Below are positions 1 through 8,984 of a DNA stretch of 64,000 bases, piece after piece. A program made the translations under genes and the position numbers. Source of the stretch: an uncultured Tateyamaria sp. (GTDB taxonomy: Bacteria; Pseudomonadota; Alphaproteobacteria; Rhodobacterales; Rhodobacteraceae); the NCBI RefSeq assembly GCF_947503705.1, contig NZ_CANNES010000005.1, forward strand, positions 186,001 to 250,000, written 5' to 3'. The notes under the pieces were generated by a model. The model made no database searches and had not been told where the DNA came from. It saw nothing but the letters and a program-made list of their open reading frames with translations. Each line of letters begins with the position of its first letter. Within the stretch, counting starts at the first letter, position 1.

Positions 1-722
1 GGTTGATCCGGTTGCAGTGCTACGAGGGGCTGGATGCATCCTCTGCGGTTTACGAATGGAATTTCCCCGCTCAGATGGTCGCAATCCGCACGGCCGAGGC
101 CACGGGCGGTGCGGAACGCGGCGCGCTCCAGACCGAGCTTTTCTCGGATGAGTACCTGATCGAACGGCCCTTGTTGCAGGCCATGCGCCCGGATGAAAAC
201 GGCGCGCCCGTTTTGCTGATCGACGAGCTGGACCGCACCGACGAGCCGTTCGAGGCCTTCTTGCTGGAAGCGCTGAGCGACTTTCAGGTCACAATCCCCG
301 AACTGGGCACAATCAACGCGCCAGAACCACCCATCGTCATCGTGACCTCCAACCGGACCCGCGAGGTGCATGATGCGCTCAAGCGGCGCTGTCTATATCA
401 TTGGGTCGACTATCCCGGTTTCGACCGGGAGATGGAGATTTTGACGGCTCGCGCGCCCGCGGCTGCCGCAACGTTGAGCCGCGAGGTGGTGGCCTTTGTC
501 CAACGTTTGCGGACCGAGGACTTGTTCAAGAAACCCGGGGTCGCCGAAACCATCGACTGGGCCAAGTGTCTGCTTGCACTCGATGTCATTACGCTCAGCC
601 CCGAGGTTATCGCCGACACGCTGGGCGCAATCCTGAAGTATCAGGACGATATCCAAAAACTGCATGGGTCCGAAGCCAAACGCATTCTGGATGAGGCCAA
701 GGCTTCGCTGGAGCCCGCCTAG
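1..722 (+). CDS. MoxR/CoxD-type AAA+ ATPase (5' truncated)
   Basis: The reading frame is open from the window edge, so the N-terminus, including the Walker A loop, is missing. Visible residues (frame from base 3) hold a Walker B motif LLIDELD at about 71-77, a sensor-1 segment VTSNRTR at about 114-120, and an arginine-rich DALKRRCLYHW segment typical of MoxR ATPases. MoxR enzymes act as chaperone-like ATPases with VWA-domain partners, maturing metal enzymes or envelope complexes. The next gene (782) is such a VWA protein, the pairing seen for CoxD/CoxE of CO dehydrogenase maturation. No CO dehydrogenase gene is in view, so the client is unknown. Confidence 0.85.
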   Translation, partial: LIRLQCYEGLDASSAVYEWNFPAQMVAIRTAEATGGAERGALQTELFSDEYLIERPLLQAMRPDENGAPVLLIDELDRTDEPFEAFLLEALSDFQVTIPELGTINAPEPPIVIVTSNRTREVHDALKRRCLYHWVDYPGFDREMEILTARAPAAAATLSREVVAFVQRLRTEDLFKKPGVAETIDWAKCLLALDVITLSPEVIADTLGAILKYQDDIQKLHGSEAKRILDEAKASLEPA

Positions 723-738
723 ATCCTTCTCTGTACTC

Positions 739-773
739 AAAAAAATCCCGGGGGCCGGGGGCTGACCCCCCGG
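739..773 (-). repeat. Copy 1 of dispersed GC-rich intergenic repeat
   Basis: Between the MoxR and VWA genes lies a GGGGG...CCCCC inverted block next to CCCGGGA and a run of seven T on the minus strand. The same layout (G-run, CTG or CAG, C-run, CCGGGAT, T-rich tail) recurs at 18083, 33100, 42221, 52462 and 56415. It could fold as a hairpin in the transcript joining the two genes. See the findings for the family. Confidence 0.5.
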
Positions 774-781
774 TACGACAG

Positions 782-2032
782 ATGCCAGAATATGCACCGC
801 TCGAATTGCCGGACGACCCCAAACTTGCGGGCAATATCACGCATTTTGCGCGCGCGCTTAGACGGGCGGGCATCCCCATCGGGCCGGGCCGGGTGATCGA
901 CGCCATCCGCGCAGTTGAGGCGGCGGGCTTTACCCAGCGGCGCGATTTCTACTGGACACTGCACGCCTGTTTCGTGTCGCGTCCCGAGCAACGCACCGTC
1001 TTTGCACAGGTGTTCCGGCTCTATTGGCGTGATCCGCGCTATCTGGAGCATATGATGGCTGCCATGCTTCCTGCGGTGCGCGGGGTCCAGGAAGATCGCG
1101 GCGCGCAAGCAGCAGAGAAGCGTGCAGCCGAAGCGCTTCTTGACGGGGCAGAGGCCCCTCAAAGCACGCCTGAAGAAGAGGGTGGAACCGAGATTGAGGT
1201 GGACGCTTCGCTCACCATGTCCGCTGACGAAAAGCTGAAAACCCTGGATTTTGAACAGATGAGCACCGCAGAGATGGCACAGGCCAAGGCGATGCTGGCG
1301 CGAATGACCTTGCCGGTTGATCCGATTGCCGCACGCCGGACCCGTGCGGCGGTGTCGGGTCGTGTGGATGCGGCGCGCACCCTTAGAGCAGCCATGCGAC
1401 AGGGTGGCGAATTGCGTGATCTGAAGTGGAAGAAACCCAGGGTCCGTTATCCGAACCTTGTTGTGCTTTGCGATATTTCGGGCTCCATGAGCCAGTATTC
1501 GCGCGCCGTATTGCATTTCCTGCATGCGGTATCGAATGCCAAGGGCGCAGGCTGGGCAAGAGTCCATGCGTTTACCTTTGGCACGCGACTGACGAATATT
1601 ACCCGACATCTGGGCCAGCGGGATGTCGACGCAGCACTCAAGGCGGCGGGCGCAGAAGCGCAGGATTGGGAAGGAGGCACGCGGATCGGAGCGTGCCTTG
1701 AGGCCTTTAATCGCGACTGGTCGCGCCGGGTGCTGGGGCAGGGTGCGGTTGTGTTGCTGATCACCGATGGGCTGGACCGTGACGACCCTGACGCGCTGGC
1801 CAAGCAGATGGAGCGCTTGCACCTTTCAGCACGCCGTCTGATCTGGATCAACCCATTGTTAAGATGGGACGAATTTGCGCCCAAGGCGCGTGGGATTGCC
1901 GCGATGCTTCCTCATGTAGACAGCTTTCGCGCAGGCCATTCAATCGCTTCACTCGAAGAGTTGGCGGCGGTGATTTCACGGCGCGATGACGTCGGTGATC
2001 GTGACCGGTTGCTTCGGATGATAAACCGTTAA
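782..2032 (+). CDS. VWA domain-containing protein, CoxE-like
   Basis: A 416-residue protein whose C-terminal half is a von Willebrand A domain. The metal-ion-dependent adhesion site DISGS is at residues 231-235, followed later by a TDGLD segment. The N-terminal half is helical with an acidic, low-complexity stretch around residues 120-150. CoxE-type proteins partner MoxR/CoxD ATPases; the gene lies 59 bases after one on the same strand, so the two are probably one operon. It ends 4 bases before the convergent purL stop. The role as a metalloenzyme maturation factor is inferred from family and context. Confidence 0.85.
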   Translation: MPEYAPLELPDDPKLAGNITHFARALRRAGIPIGPGRVIDAIRAVEAAGFTQRRDFYWTLHACFVSRPEQRTVFAQVFRLYWRDPRYLEHMMAAMLPAVRGVQEDRGAQAAEKRAAEALLDGAEAPQSTPEEEGGTEIEVDASLTMSADEKLKTLDFEQMSTAEMAQAKAMLARMTLPVDPIAARRTRAAVSGRVDAARTLRAAMRQGGELRDLKWKKPRVRYPNLVVLCDISGSMSQYSRAVLHFLHAVSNAKGAGWARVHAFTFGTRLTNITRHLGQRDVDAALKAAGAEAQDWEGGTRIGACLEAFNRDWSRRVLGQGAVVLLITDGLDRDDPDALAKQMERLHLSARRLIWINPLLRWDEFAPKARGIAAMLPHVDSFRAGHSIASLEELAAVISRRDDVGDRDRLLRMINR

Positions 2033-2036
2033 GCAA

Positions 2037-4196
2037 TCAGGCGAAGGTATCACCAAATGTACCGCGAAACACATCACTCAACTCAGACAACGGGGCGGAG
2101 GCTTTGCCCATCCAAACCGTGTCGCCCGTGAATTTGCCAACCGATTGTATCGGGACGCCCGCCTGACCTGCAGCCATCATCAACGCTTCGGCCTTGTCAA
2201 AGTTGCACGCCACGAGATAGCGCGCCTGATCCTCGCCAAAGAGGAAACCGGTATCGCCACTGTCAAGCACGAGGCCAACGCCCGCTGCTTCGGCCAGTTC
2301 AAACGCCGCGAGCGCGAGCCCGCCATCGCTGAGGTCTGTGCAAGCGGTAATCAGGTGCCGGTTGTCGCGGATGAACTGACCGTGCTTGGCTTCGGCCTCC
2401 AGATCGACGGTCGGCGCGTCGCCTTCGGCGCGGCCAAAAACTTCGCTCAGCAGCGCCGATTGCCCCAGATGGCCGGTGGTTTCCCCGATGAGTAAAGCCA
2501 CATGCCCATCGCGCACATCGCAGCCGATCATATCGTCAACGTTTTCGATCAGACCGACGGCCCCGATCGTTGGCGTGGGCAAAATGCCGGTGCCGTCCGT
2601 TTCGTTGTAAAGCGACACGTTGCCCGACACGATAGGCATGTCGAGGGCTGTGACGGCGGCACCGATCCCTTGGATCGCCCCGACAAACTGTCCCATGATT
2701 TCAGGCTTTTCCGGGTTTCCGAAGTTCATATTATCGGTGGTCGCCAGCGGCGTCGCTCCCACGGCACAAAGATTGCGATAGGCTTCGGCCACCGCTTGTT
2801 TGCCGCCCATCACCGGATTGGCCTTTACATAGCGGGGCGTCACGTCGGACGTGAAAGCCAGCGCCTTGTCAGTACCATGCACGCGGATCACGCCGCTGCC
2901 CAGCCCCGGCGTACGGGCACTGTCGGCCATAACCATCGTGTCGTATTGTTCGTAGACCCATTGCTTCGCTGCATAATTCGGGCTGGAGATCAGCGCGCGA
3001 AGTCCGTCTATGGGGTCAATGCCTGGCACGTCGCCAAGCGGTTCTGCGGCGGGTGTGGGCACCCAGGGACGGTCATATTCGGGTGCCTCTGAGGAAAGTT
3101 TTGAGAGCGGTAGATCGGCTTTGATCTCGCCGCCGTGTACGATGACAAAGCGGTCTTCGGCAATGGTTTCGCCCACGATGGCAAAGTCGAGGTCCCATTT
3201 GTCAAAAACGGCCTTGGCCTCGGCTTCAAGTTCGGGGCGCAAAACCATGAGCATGCGTTCCTGAGACTCCGAAAGCATCATTTCATAGGCACTCATTTGC
3301 GCCTCGCGTACGGGCACATCGTCGAGGTTCAGCTTGACGCCAAGGCCCCCTTTGTCGCCCATTTCGACCGCCGAACAGGTCAGGCCCGCGGCCCCCATGT
3401 CCTGGATCGAAATCACGGCGCCGGTCGCCATAAGCTCAAGCGTGGCTTCCATCAACCGCTTCTCGGTGAAAGGATCGCCGACTTGTACCGTGGGCCGTTT
3501 TTCCTCGATCGTGTCGTCAAACTCGGCCGATGCCATGGTGGCCCCGCCGACGCCGTCACGACCGGTTTTGGCCCCCAGATAAACGACGGGCATGCCGATG
3601 CCGGAAGCAGCGGAGTAGAAAATCTTGTCAGCATCAGCCAGCCCTGCGGCAAAGGCATTCACGAGGCAGTTGCCATTATAGGCCGGATCAAAACGCACCT
3701 CGCCCCCCACGGTCGGCACGCCAAACGCGTTACCATAGCCGCCGACACCCTCAACAACACCATGCACAAGCTGGCGGGTTTTGGGGTGGGATGGCTCACC
3801 AAAAGACAAAGCATTCATGGCTGCGATGGGGCGCGCGCCCATGGTGAAGACGTCGCGCAGGATGCCGCCCACGCCAGTCGCCGCCCCCTGATAAGGTTCG
3901 ATAAAGGAGGGGTGATTGTGGCTTTCCATCTTGAAAACAACGGCTTGGCCGTCGCCGATGTCAACGACGCCCGCGTTTTCGCCTGGGCCGCAGATCACTT
4001 GGGGCCCGGTTGTAGGCAGGGTGCGGAGCCATTTCTTGGAGGACTTGTAAGAGCAGTGTTCGTTCCACATCGCCGAAAAAATGCCCAGCTCTGTGAAGGT
4101 GGGCGTGCGGCCGATGATCTCAAGGATGCGCTGGTATTCATCAGGCGACAGCCCGTGGCTCGCAATCAATTCCTCGGTGATCTGTGGTTCTTGCAT
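2037..4196 (-). CDS. purL: Phosphoribosylformylglycinamidine synthase subunit PurL
   Basis: PurL is the ATP-dependent synthetase of purine step 4, making FGAM from FGAR with ammonia from PurQ, with PurS in the complex. The 719-residue length fits the small bacterial PurL. Visible features include the N-terminal [11 protein letters not shown] segment and two AIRS-like halves rich in glycine/aspartate ([19 protein letters not shown]). The start at MQEPQ is preferred because a GGGGGACC sequence precedes it and family similarity begins there; the frame is open 38 codons further upstream. purQ and purS are not in the window. Upstream sbtA is probably insulated by the hairpin at 4295-4326. Confidence 0.96.
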   Translation of the reverse strand: MQEPQITEELIASHGLSPDEYQRILEIIGRTPTFTELGIFSAMWNEHCSYKSSKKWLRTLPTTGPQVICGPGENAGVVDIGDGQAVVFKMESHNHPSFIEPYQGAATGVGGILRDVFTMGARPIAAMNALSFGEPSHPKTRQLVHGVVEGVGGYGNAFGVPTVGGEVRFDPAYNGNCLVNAFAAGLADADKIFYSAASGIGMPVVYLGAKTGRDGVGGATMASAEFDDTIEEKRPTVQVGDPFTEKRLMEATLELMATGAVISIQDMGAAGLTCSAVEMGDKGGLGVKLNLDDVPVREAQMSAYEMMLSESQERMLMVLRPELEAEAKAVFDKWDLDFAIVGETIAEDRFVIVHGGEIKADLPLSKLSSEAPEYDRPWVPTPAAEPLGDVPGIDPIDGLRALISSPNYAAKQWVYEQYDTMVMADSARTPGLGSGVIRVHGTDKALAFTSDVTPRYVKANPVMGGKQAVAEAYRNLCAVGATPLATTDNMNFGNPEKPEIMGQFVGAIQGIGAAVTALDMPIVSGNVSLYNETDGTGILPTPTIGAVGLIENVDDMIGCDVRDGHVALLIGETTGHLGQSALLSEVFGRAEGDAPTVDLEAEAKHGQFIRDNRHLITACTDLSDGGLALAAFELAEAAGVGLVLDSGDTGFLFGEDQARYLVACNFDKAEALMMAAGQAGVPIQSVGKFTGDTVWMGKASAPLSELSDVFRGTFGDTFA

Positions 4197-4294
4197 GGTG
4201 GTCCCCCGGGCGCTGTTGGGGCGCTGTCTAATGCAGGTGAGGCCGGGGTTAAAGGGGCAGATACAGGCCATGGGCGGGGCAGGAGTGATCAAAT

Positions 4295-4326
4295 GGAAAA
4301 GACCCGCCATGGGGACATGACGGGCC
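4295..4326 (-). terminator. Probable intrinsic terminator of sbtA
   Basis: On the minus strand an 8-bp stem with two G-U pairs (arms at 4319-4326 and 4301-4308, 10-base loop) is followed by TTTTCC. It sits 20 bases past the sbtA stop and about 100 bases before purL, which therefore likely has its own promoter. Confidence 0.55.
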
Positions 4327-4345
4327 TGTCTATAAATTTAAGGGA

Positions 4346-5428
4346 TCACCAACCGACGAAAGCTTCGGCGAGCGCGATGAAGAGCGGGATGCTCAGGATC
4401 GCGATGGGGGTGCCTAGGCCGGTGGACGTACCCACATAGGCTGACGGATTTGCCTCAGGCAAGGCGCCCCTCATGGTGGGCGGGCCCGAGATGTCAGAGC
4501 TGGAGGCCGCCATCACCGAAAGGAGCACGATGCCGCCGGCCGAGAAGCCCGTCAGATGGTGAGCGATGAGGCCAACGCCAAAGCCCATGAGCCCGTGGAT
4601 GATCGGCGCCGTTATCCCGTAAAGAATATAGGCGTGAGCCACTTTGCGCAGTTCGGCAAAGCGCGAGTAGGCCTCCATCCCCATAATGAGCATCAGGATC
4701 GACAAAAGACCCCGAAATAGCGGCTCGTAAAAGCTTTTGTAGACGCTGTCTGGCTGGGCAAAGATGCCGATGGCCAGGCCGATGAGCAGGGCCGAGATGG
4801 CGGGGCTGCGGAACGTATCGACAAGGATGCCTTTGATCAGGCCTTCTTCGACAACGGGGTCTTGGCCGGTATTGCTACCTATCCCACCTGCGCCGCCGCC
4901 CATGGTCATTGTGCCGCCTTGGGCACTGACGGACGTTGCAGTTTTGCGTGCCGCGGCGACCTTGGCCATGACGATGGCGGTCACCAGGGCGGCAATATCC
5001 ATGAAGGGATAGAGCGCGCCGATAAAGCCTTCATAGGCAATGCCGCTGTCGTCAAGCATGGCCATGGAAGCGGCAAGGGTTGAGGCCGAGACCGCGCCAA
5101 AGAGACCCACAGTGGCAAGGCCATCGACTTGGCTTACCCCTTTGCGCCGTGCCAGGGTGTAACTGCCCAGCACGACGATTGCGATGCCGACAATAGCGGC
5201 CCCAATAGCCGGCACCAAAAGACTGATCAGATCCGCCTCGCGGACAGAGATACCTGCGCCCAGGCCCACTTTGAGCAGGAGTAGGATAACGATGAACTTG
5301 TAAACCGGCTCGGGCACTTCGAATTTGCTGCCCAATGCGGCAAGCAGCATACCCCCGATCAAAAAGGAAAGGGTGGGCTTTTGAAGCTGTTCAAAAATCG
5401 TAGTGGCGATTGTGACGATGATATCCAT
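4346..5428 (-). CDS. sbtA: Sodium-dependent bicarbonate transporter, SbtA family
   Basis: A 360-residue, highly hydrophobic inner-membrane protein with about ten predicted membrane helices in two halves around a polar middle segment (residues about 165-190, glycine/methionine rich). The glycine-rich helices (LLLKVGLGAGIS, FGAVSASTLAA, GTSTGLGTPIAI) match the SbtA/DUF897 family, which imports HCO3- with Na+. In cyanobacteria SbtA is controlled by the PII-like SbtB; no SbtB gene is adjacent. The divergent LysR gene at 5532 is the obvious candidate regulator. Substrate in this heterotroph is assigned by family only. Confidence 0.85.
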   Translation of the reverse strand: MDIIVTIATTIFEQLQKPTLSFLIGGMLLAALGSKFEVPEPVYKFIVILLLLKVGLGAGISVREADLISLLVPAIGAAIVGIAIVVLGSYTLARRKGVSQVDGLATVGLFGAVSASTLAASMAMLDDSGIAYEGFIGALYPFMDIAALVTAIVMAKVAAARKTATSVSAQGGTMTMGGGAGGIGSNTGQDPVVEEGLIKGILVDTFRSPAISALLIGLAIGIFAQPDSVYKSFYEPLFRGLLSILMLIMGMEAYSRFAELRKVAHAYILYGITAPIIHGLMGFGVGLIAHHLTGFSAGGIVLLSVMAASSSDISGPPTMRGALPEANPSAYVGTSTGLGTPIAILSIPLFIALAEAFVGW

Positions 5429-5486
5429 GACGCTGTCCTCTGGCGGTGTGAGGCTTAGGTATCGCTTGTCAAATATAAAGAAAAAT

Positions 5487-5503
5487 ATACATTTTGATTG
5501 TAT
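5487..5503. promoter_or_regulatory. Inverted repeat between sbtA and LysR gene
   Basis: ATACA-N7-TGTAT is a perfect 5-bp inverted repeat inside the AT-rich spacer separating the divergent sbtA and LysR genes. The spacer also holds A/T runs suitable for overlapping promoters. LysR regulators typically bind such imperfect dyads in divergent promoters, so this is a candidate site for the neighbouring regulator. Confidence 0.4.
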
Positions 5504-5531
5504 TCGTTCTGTTTAAGTGAATGATCGTAAG

Positions 5532-6389
5532 ATGAACTATCACCACCTTCGGTACTTTCGGGAAGTCGCGGTCGAGGGCCATCTGGGCCGTGCTGCCGAG
5601 AGGTTAAACGTTTCCCAATCCGCATTGTCCATTCAAATCAAGCAATTGGAAGAACGGATGGGCCATGCGTTCTTTGACCGCGTGGGAAGAAGCTTGGTAT
5701 TGACCGAAGCAGGTCGGATCGCGCTTGACCATGCTGAGCGGATATTTGGGGCCGGTGAGGAACTGGTGGCGACCCTGGCACAGCGCGGCGCGGGCATAGC
5801 CCCATTGCGCATCGGGGCCTTGTCGACACTGTCGCGGAACTTTCAGTTGCAGTTTTTACGCCCCTTGCTGACGGCGGGTGAGACGCGGATTGTGCTGAAA
5901 TCAGGAAATACGCGGACCTTGCTGGCCGAATTGACAGAGCTGTCTTTGGATGTGGTTCTCACAACCCAAGTGCCGCAAAGCGATGCCCCGCTACCCTTCG
6001 CTGCCCAGCGGATCGCGGAGCAACCGGTGCGTCTGCATGGCAAAGCTGACCTGCTGGCCTATGACACGCTCCCGGACCTGCTGACACAGGCGCCTCTGAT
6101 CCTGCCCACTGAAAGTGTCATTCGCACCGGGTTCGACAGCCTTCTGGCACGTTTGGGTGTCACGCCCAATATCGTGGCGGACGTGGACGACATGGCGATG
6201 GTGCGCCTCTTGGCCCGCGAAGGGGCGGGTGTCGCCGTGGCCCCGACGGTTGTGCTGGCGGATGAGGTCGCCGGCGGACTGGTGGCGACCGCGCCCTTTG
6301 ATCTGGACATAATGGAGCCGTTTTTCGCCGTGACCTTGCCGCGTAAATTTCCCCATCCGGGATTGGCGGGACTGTTGGACGCGCAGTGA
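5532..6389 (+). CDS. LysR-family transcriptional regulator
   Basis: A 285-residue LTTR with an N-terminal winged helix-turn-helix (HLGRAAERLNVSQSALSIQI, about residues 16-35) and a C-terminal substrate-binding domain. The start is set at the ATG beginning MNYHHLRYF, the usual N-terminus of this branch; a GTG five codons upstream (5517) is an alternative. It is divergent from sbtA and probably controls it; the effector cannot be deduced. The N-terminal sequence resembles the NhaR/CbbR-like group. It converges on the MscS gene with a 7-base gap. Confidence 0.88.
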   Translation: MNYHHLRYFREVAVEGHLGRAAERLNVSQSALSIQIKQLEERMGHAFFDRVGRSLVLTEAGRIALDHAERIFGAGEELVATLAQRGAGIAPLRIGALSTLSRNFQLQFLRPLLTAGETRIVLKSGNTRTLLAELTELSLDVVLTTQVPQSDAPLPFAAQRIAEQPVRLHGKADLLAYDTLPDLLTQAPLILPTESVIRTGFDSLLARLGVTPNIVADVDDMAMVRLLAREGAGVAVAPTVVLADEVAGGLVATAPFDLDIMEPFFAVTLPRKFPHPGLAGLLDAQ

Positions 6390-6396
6390 CGCGCCT

Positions 6397-8703
6397 CTAG
6401 TCGCCCGGTTTGTCGGCGGCTGGGGCCTGATCCGCCATTTCCTGTGCGGCTTGGGTGGCGGCAGCGGCGACGGCTTTCTTTTCGTCCTCGGTCATCTTGT
6501 ACCCGTCTTCCATGCCGGGGAGGGCAACACGCACCTCGCGGCGGGCAAAATCGATGCCGTTTTCCTCGAACGCTTTGTTCACGCGGTTGTAGATTTCTTT
6601 GCGCAGGGTGAACTGTGTGCCCGGTTTGGCCATGAACTTGCCCCGGATCACGATGCCCACATCGTCAAACTCGAACACGCCCTGAGATTTGAAGGGCTGG
6701 AGAAAATCGTCCTTATACAACTCGACCTCGGCCATTTCCTGGCCAATCTTCTTGAAGATCTTGCGCACCTTTTCGGGGTCGGTGCCGAAGGGCACGGTAA
6801 AGCGCAGCTTCATGATGACCCAATCGCGCGAGAAGTTGGTGATTTTTGGAATCTCGCCATATGGCAGCGTGTGAACAGGCCCCTTGTGGTGCCGCAGCTG
6901 CATGGAGCGGATCGAGATTTTCTCGACCGTGCCCATGGTCCCGTCCACCTCGACATATTCGCCGGTCCGAAAGGCGTCATCGACCAGAAAGAAAATGCCG
7001 GACACCACGTCGGTGACCAGCTTTTGCGCACCAAAACCGATGGCCAGGCCGACGATACCAGCACCCGCCAGAAGTGGCGTGGTATCGACGCCAATGTTGC
7101 TGAGCCCAAGGAGAAGGAACAGCACCACGATCGCCGCTTGGGACACGCCGAGGATCAGGGGCAGCACGGTCGAGAGCCTTGAACCACCGGCCCCGCCGCC
7201 GTCTCCACCACCCATCGCCTCGTCATGGGGGTCGACGCCGGCTGCGGTCTGTTCGGCGGCCAGCTTGCGGTTGATAATCAATGAGACGACTTCGTAAACG
7301 AGATAGCCCACGGCCATGATCATCAGGAATTCGATCAGGTTCGCGGCGAACCGCTCGCCCACGCCAGCACTTGCGATATTGGTGGCCGTCATCCCCCAGA
7401 AACCGGCGATGGTGACCAAGACGATGCCAAAGACCAGGACACGGCCAATGCGGATATAGGATCGTTTGGTGGCGTGAAAGGCGCGCAACGCAATCGGCCC
7501 TTCGCCCGTCATGGGCGGTGACAGGTGGCGCACCAAGCCTCGAATGGCGGTGTCCATGGCAGGAGCAAAGAACAGCAGCACCATGGTTTTGTAATGAGGG
7601 GCTGAGCCAAGCAATGCAAAATTGCCATAGCTGGCTACGATATTGACCACCCACCAGGTGCCCATGGACACCACGATGCCAAAGATGGGGAACGCCCGTG
7701 CGATCCGCTCTTCGATCGGGCTGACATCGGGGTCGGCGCCGCGCATCATCATGATCAGACCGTCGCGGTAGCGCCAGACAACGATGGCCGCATAGATGTG
7801 CACAGCCAGGTTCAGCCAAAAGCCCAGCCGGGTTTCGCCCATGGGCACCCCGTTAGCTGCGTTGAAAGGAAGGATGACAAAGGAAAACCCGATAAGCAGG
7901 GCAAAGAGACGCGTATGGTAAACCATGCCTTTGGCCGTGGCATCATCGGTGTGCACGATCCTGTAGGCTGGGTTGTTGGGCGCCATGAAAAAACGCGTCA
8001 CCGCCGTCGATATCCGCGGAAGACCAATCAACGCGGGGCCCACAAGCCCGATGAAGGGGCGGTAGAATTCGGGCACCAATGTGAAGGTTATTGCATAGGC
8101 CACGACCACAAAGACAACGACCGCGATCACCTCACCGGTCAGCCGGGCCAGCAAGCTCATCAGCGTCTGGCGCAGCGTTGTCGTGGCCTCGATCACGTTG
8201 GGCAAGACCAGCCATTTGCGCGTCACTCGGCGGAAGATTAGCTCCGCCACAAGTCCGCCCGCGATGGCCATAAGCAGAAAGCCCATCAGTCGCGCCATCC
8301 CGCCCCAGCCGAGGAACGTACCGAAATTGTCAAAAGCCTCGGCCTGCCTGCTGAACAAAATGGGTAGGCGCGCAACGGCTTGGGTGATCGAAGTGAAGGC
8401 CCCGGTGGTGGCGTGATAAAAGAACTCGGATACGCCTTCGTCTGTGGCATCTTCCTCAACCGCCTGCGCGTTCAACTGGTCCAGCAATAGCGCGCGCACT
8501 TCGGTATCGCTGAGCCTGGAGATCAGCGCATTTGCGGCCTCCTCGGTCAGGGGATCAGGCAGCGCGGGCGCTGTTGCTTCGGTTGTGTCGCCAAGGGGCA
8601 CCAGCGATTGCGCGCTGATTGGTGCAGCCCAAATCAGGCAAAGGGCGAGGCAGACGGCGAGTTGCGCGGCGATCGTCCTGGCCGAATTCTGGATGCTATT
8701 CAT
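6397..8703 (-). CDS. Mechanosensitive ion channel, large MscS family
   Basis: A 768-residue protein starting with a signal peptide (hydrophobic LAVCLALCLIWAAPISAQS, cleavage likely after SAQ), a periplasmic region, several membrane helices and a C-terminal MscS core. The pore helix is glycine/alanine rich (AGAGIVGLAIGFGAQKL), followed by the beta domain (VDDAFRTGEYVEVDG). The tail is alanine-rich and charged. This layout fits the multi-TM MscS/MscK-like channels that release solutes on osmotic downshock. The start is taken at the ATG directly before the signal peptide, not 51 codons upstream where the frame opens. Confidence 0.9.
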   Translation of the reverse strand: MNSIQNSARTIAAQLAVCLALCLIWAAPISAQSLVPLGDTTEATAPALPDPLTEEAANALISRLSDTEVRALLLDQLNAQAVEEDATDEGVSEFFYHATTGAFTSITQAVARLPILFSRQAEAFDNFGTFLGWGGMARLMGFLLMAIAGGLVAELIFRRVTRKWLVLPNVIEATTTLRQTLMSLLARLTGEVIAVVVFVVVAYAITFTLVPEFYRPFIGLVGPALIGLPRISTAVTRFFMAPNNPAYRIVHTDDATAKGMVYHTRLFALLIGFSFVILPFNAANGVPMGETRLGFWLNLAVHIYAAIVVWRYRDGLIMMMRGADPDVSPIEERIARAFPIFGIVVSMGTWWVVNIVASYGNFALLGSAPHYKTMVLLFFAPAMDTAIRGLVRHLSPPMTGEGPIALRAFHATKRSYIRIGRVLVFGIVLVTIAGFWGMTATNIASAGVGERFAANLIEFLMIMAVGYLVYEVVSLIINRKLAAEQTAAGVDPHDEAMGGGDGGGAGGSRLSTVLPLILGVSQAAIVVLFLLLGLSNIGVDTTPLLAGAGIVGLAIGFGAQKLVTDVVSGIFFLVDDAFRTGEYVEVDGTMGTVEKISIRSMQLRHHKGPVHTLPYGEIPKITNFSRDWVIMKLRFTVPFGTDPEKVRKIFKKIGQEMAEVELYKDDFLQPFKSQGVFEFDDVGIVIRGKFMAKPGTQFTLRKEIYNRVNKAFEENGIDFARREVRVALPGMEDGYKMTEDEKKAVAAAATQAAQEMADQAPAADKPGD

Positions 8704-8818
8704 GGCGACTTTCCCGTAGCGGCCCTTATGGGCTGCGAGTTGGCTGTTTTGACGCAGCCTGAACGCAGGTGCGTGCCGCTGGCAAGGGGAAGGGCGCGAT
8801 TGAGCCGATACGTGTTGC

Positions 8819-8848
8819 AAAAAAAAAGGCCGAGCGCGAAGCTCGGCC
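8819..8848 (-). terminator. Intrinsic terminator downstream of LysR gene
   Basis: Perfect 8-bp stem (arms 8841-8848 and 8828-8835) with a 5-base loop, followed on the minus strand by nine consecutive T. It lies 137 bases past the stop of the LysR gene at 8985 and closes the hairpin chain annotated as a candidate RNA. Confidence 0.9.
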
Positions 8849-8982
8849 AAGTCCAACAGGGAGGTTGAAGAAGGCGCGCTATGCGCCGTGTCTCTTCATT
8901 AGGCGAATTAGGGTTGGCACTGCTGCCAATCAAGGCAGAAAATGAACTATTCCGTTCATGCCCGATATGCACCTCGTGCATA
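8828..8982 (-). ncRNA. Candidate structured 3'-UTR small RNA
   Basis: From the stop of the LysR gene to the terminator, the minus strand carries six perfect or near-perfect hairpins: 8966-8982 (7-bp arms), 8942-8959 (6-bp), 8914-8929 (6-bp), 8873-8887 (5-bp), 8854-8867 (CAAC/GTTG arms with loop CUCCCU) and the terminator stem 8828-8848. The exposed CUCCCU loop is complementary to Shine-Dalgarno sequences, as in the CUCCUCCC-motif (cuckoo/CcsR) RNAs of alphaproteobacteria. It may be processed from the LysR mRNA or have its own promoter. Existence and boundaries are inference. Confidence 0.4.
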
Positions 8983-8984
8983 GC

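Noticed and set aside
3135-4439. 434-codon open frame antisense to purL
   Set aside because: Shadow of purL: no family resemblance and rich in His/Arg/Gly as expected for the reverse strand.
8700-8981. 93-codon frame starting 3 bases after the LysR stop
   Set aside because: It runs through the intrinsic terminator and its middle is made of hairpin arms; better explained as structured RNA.
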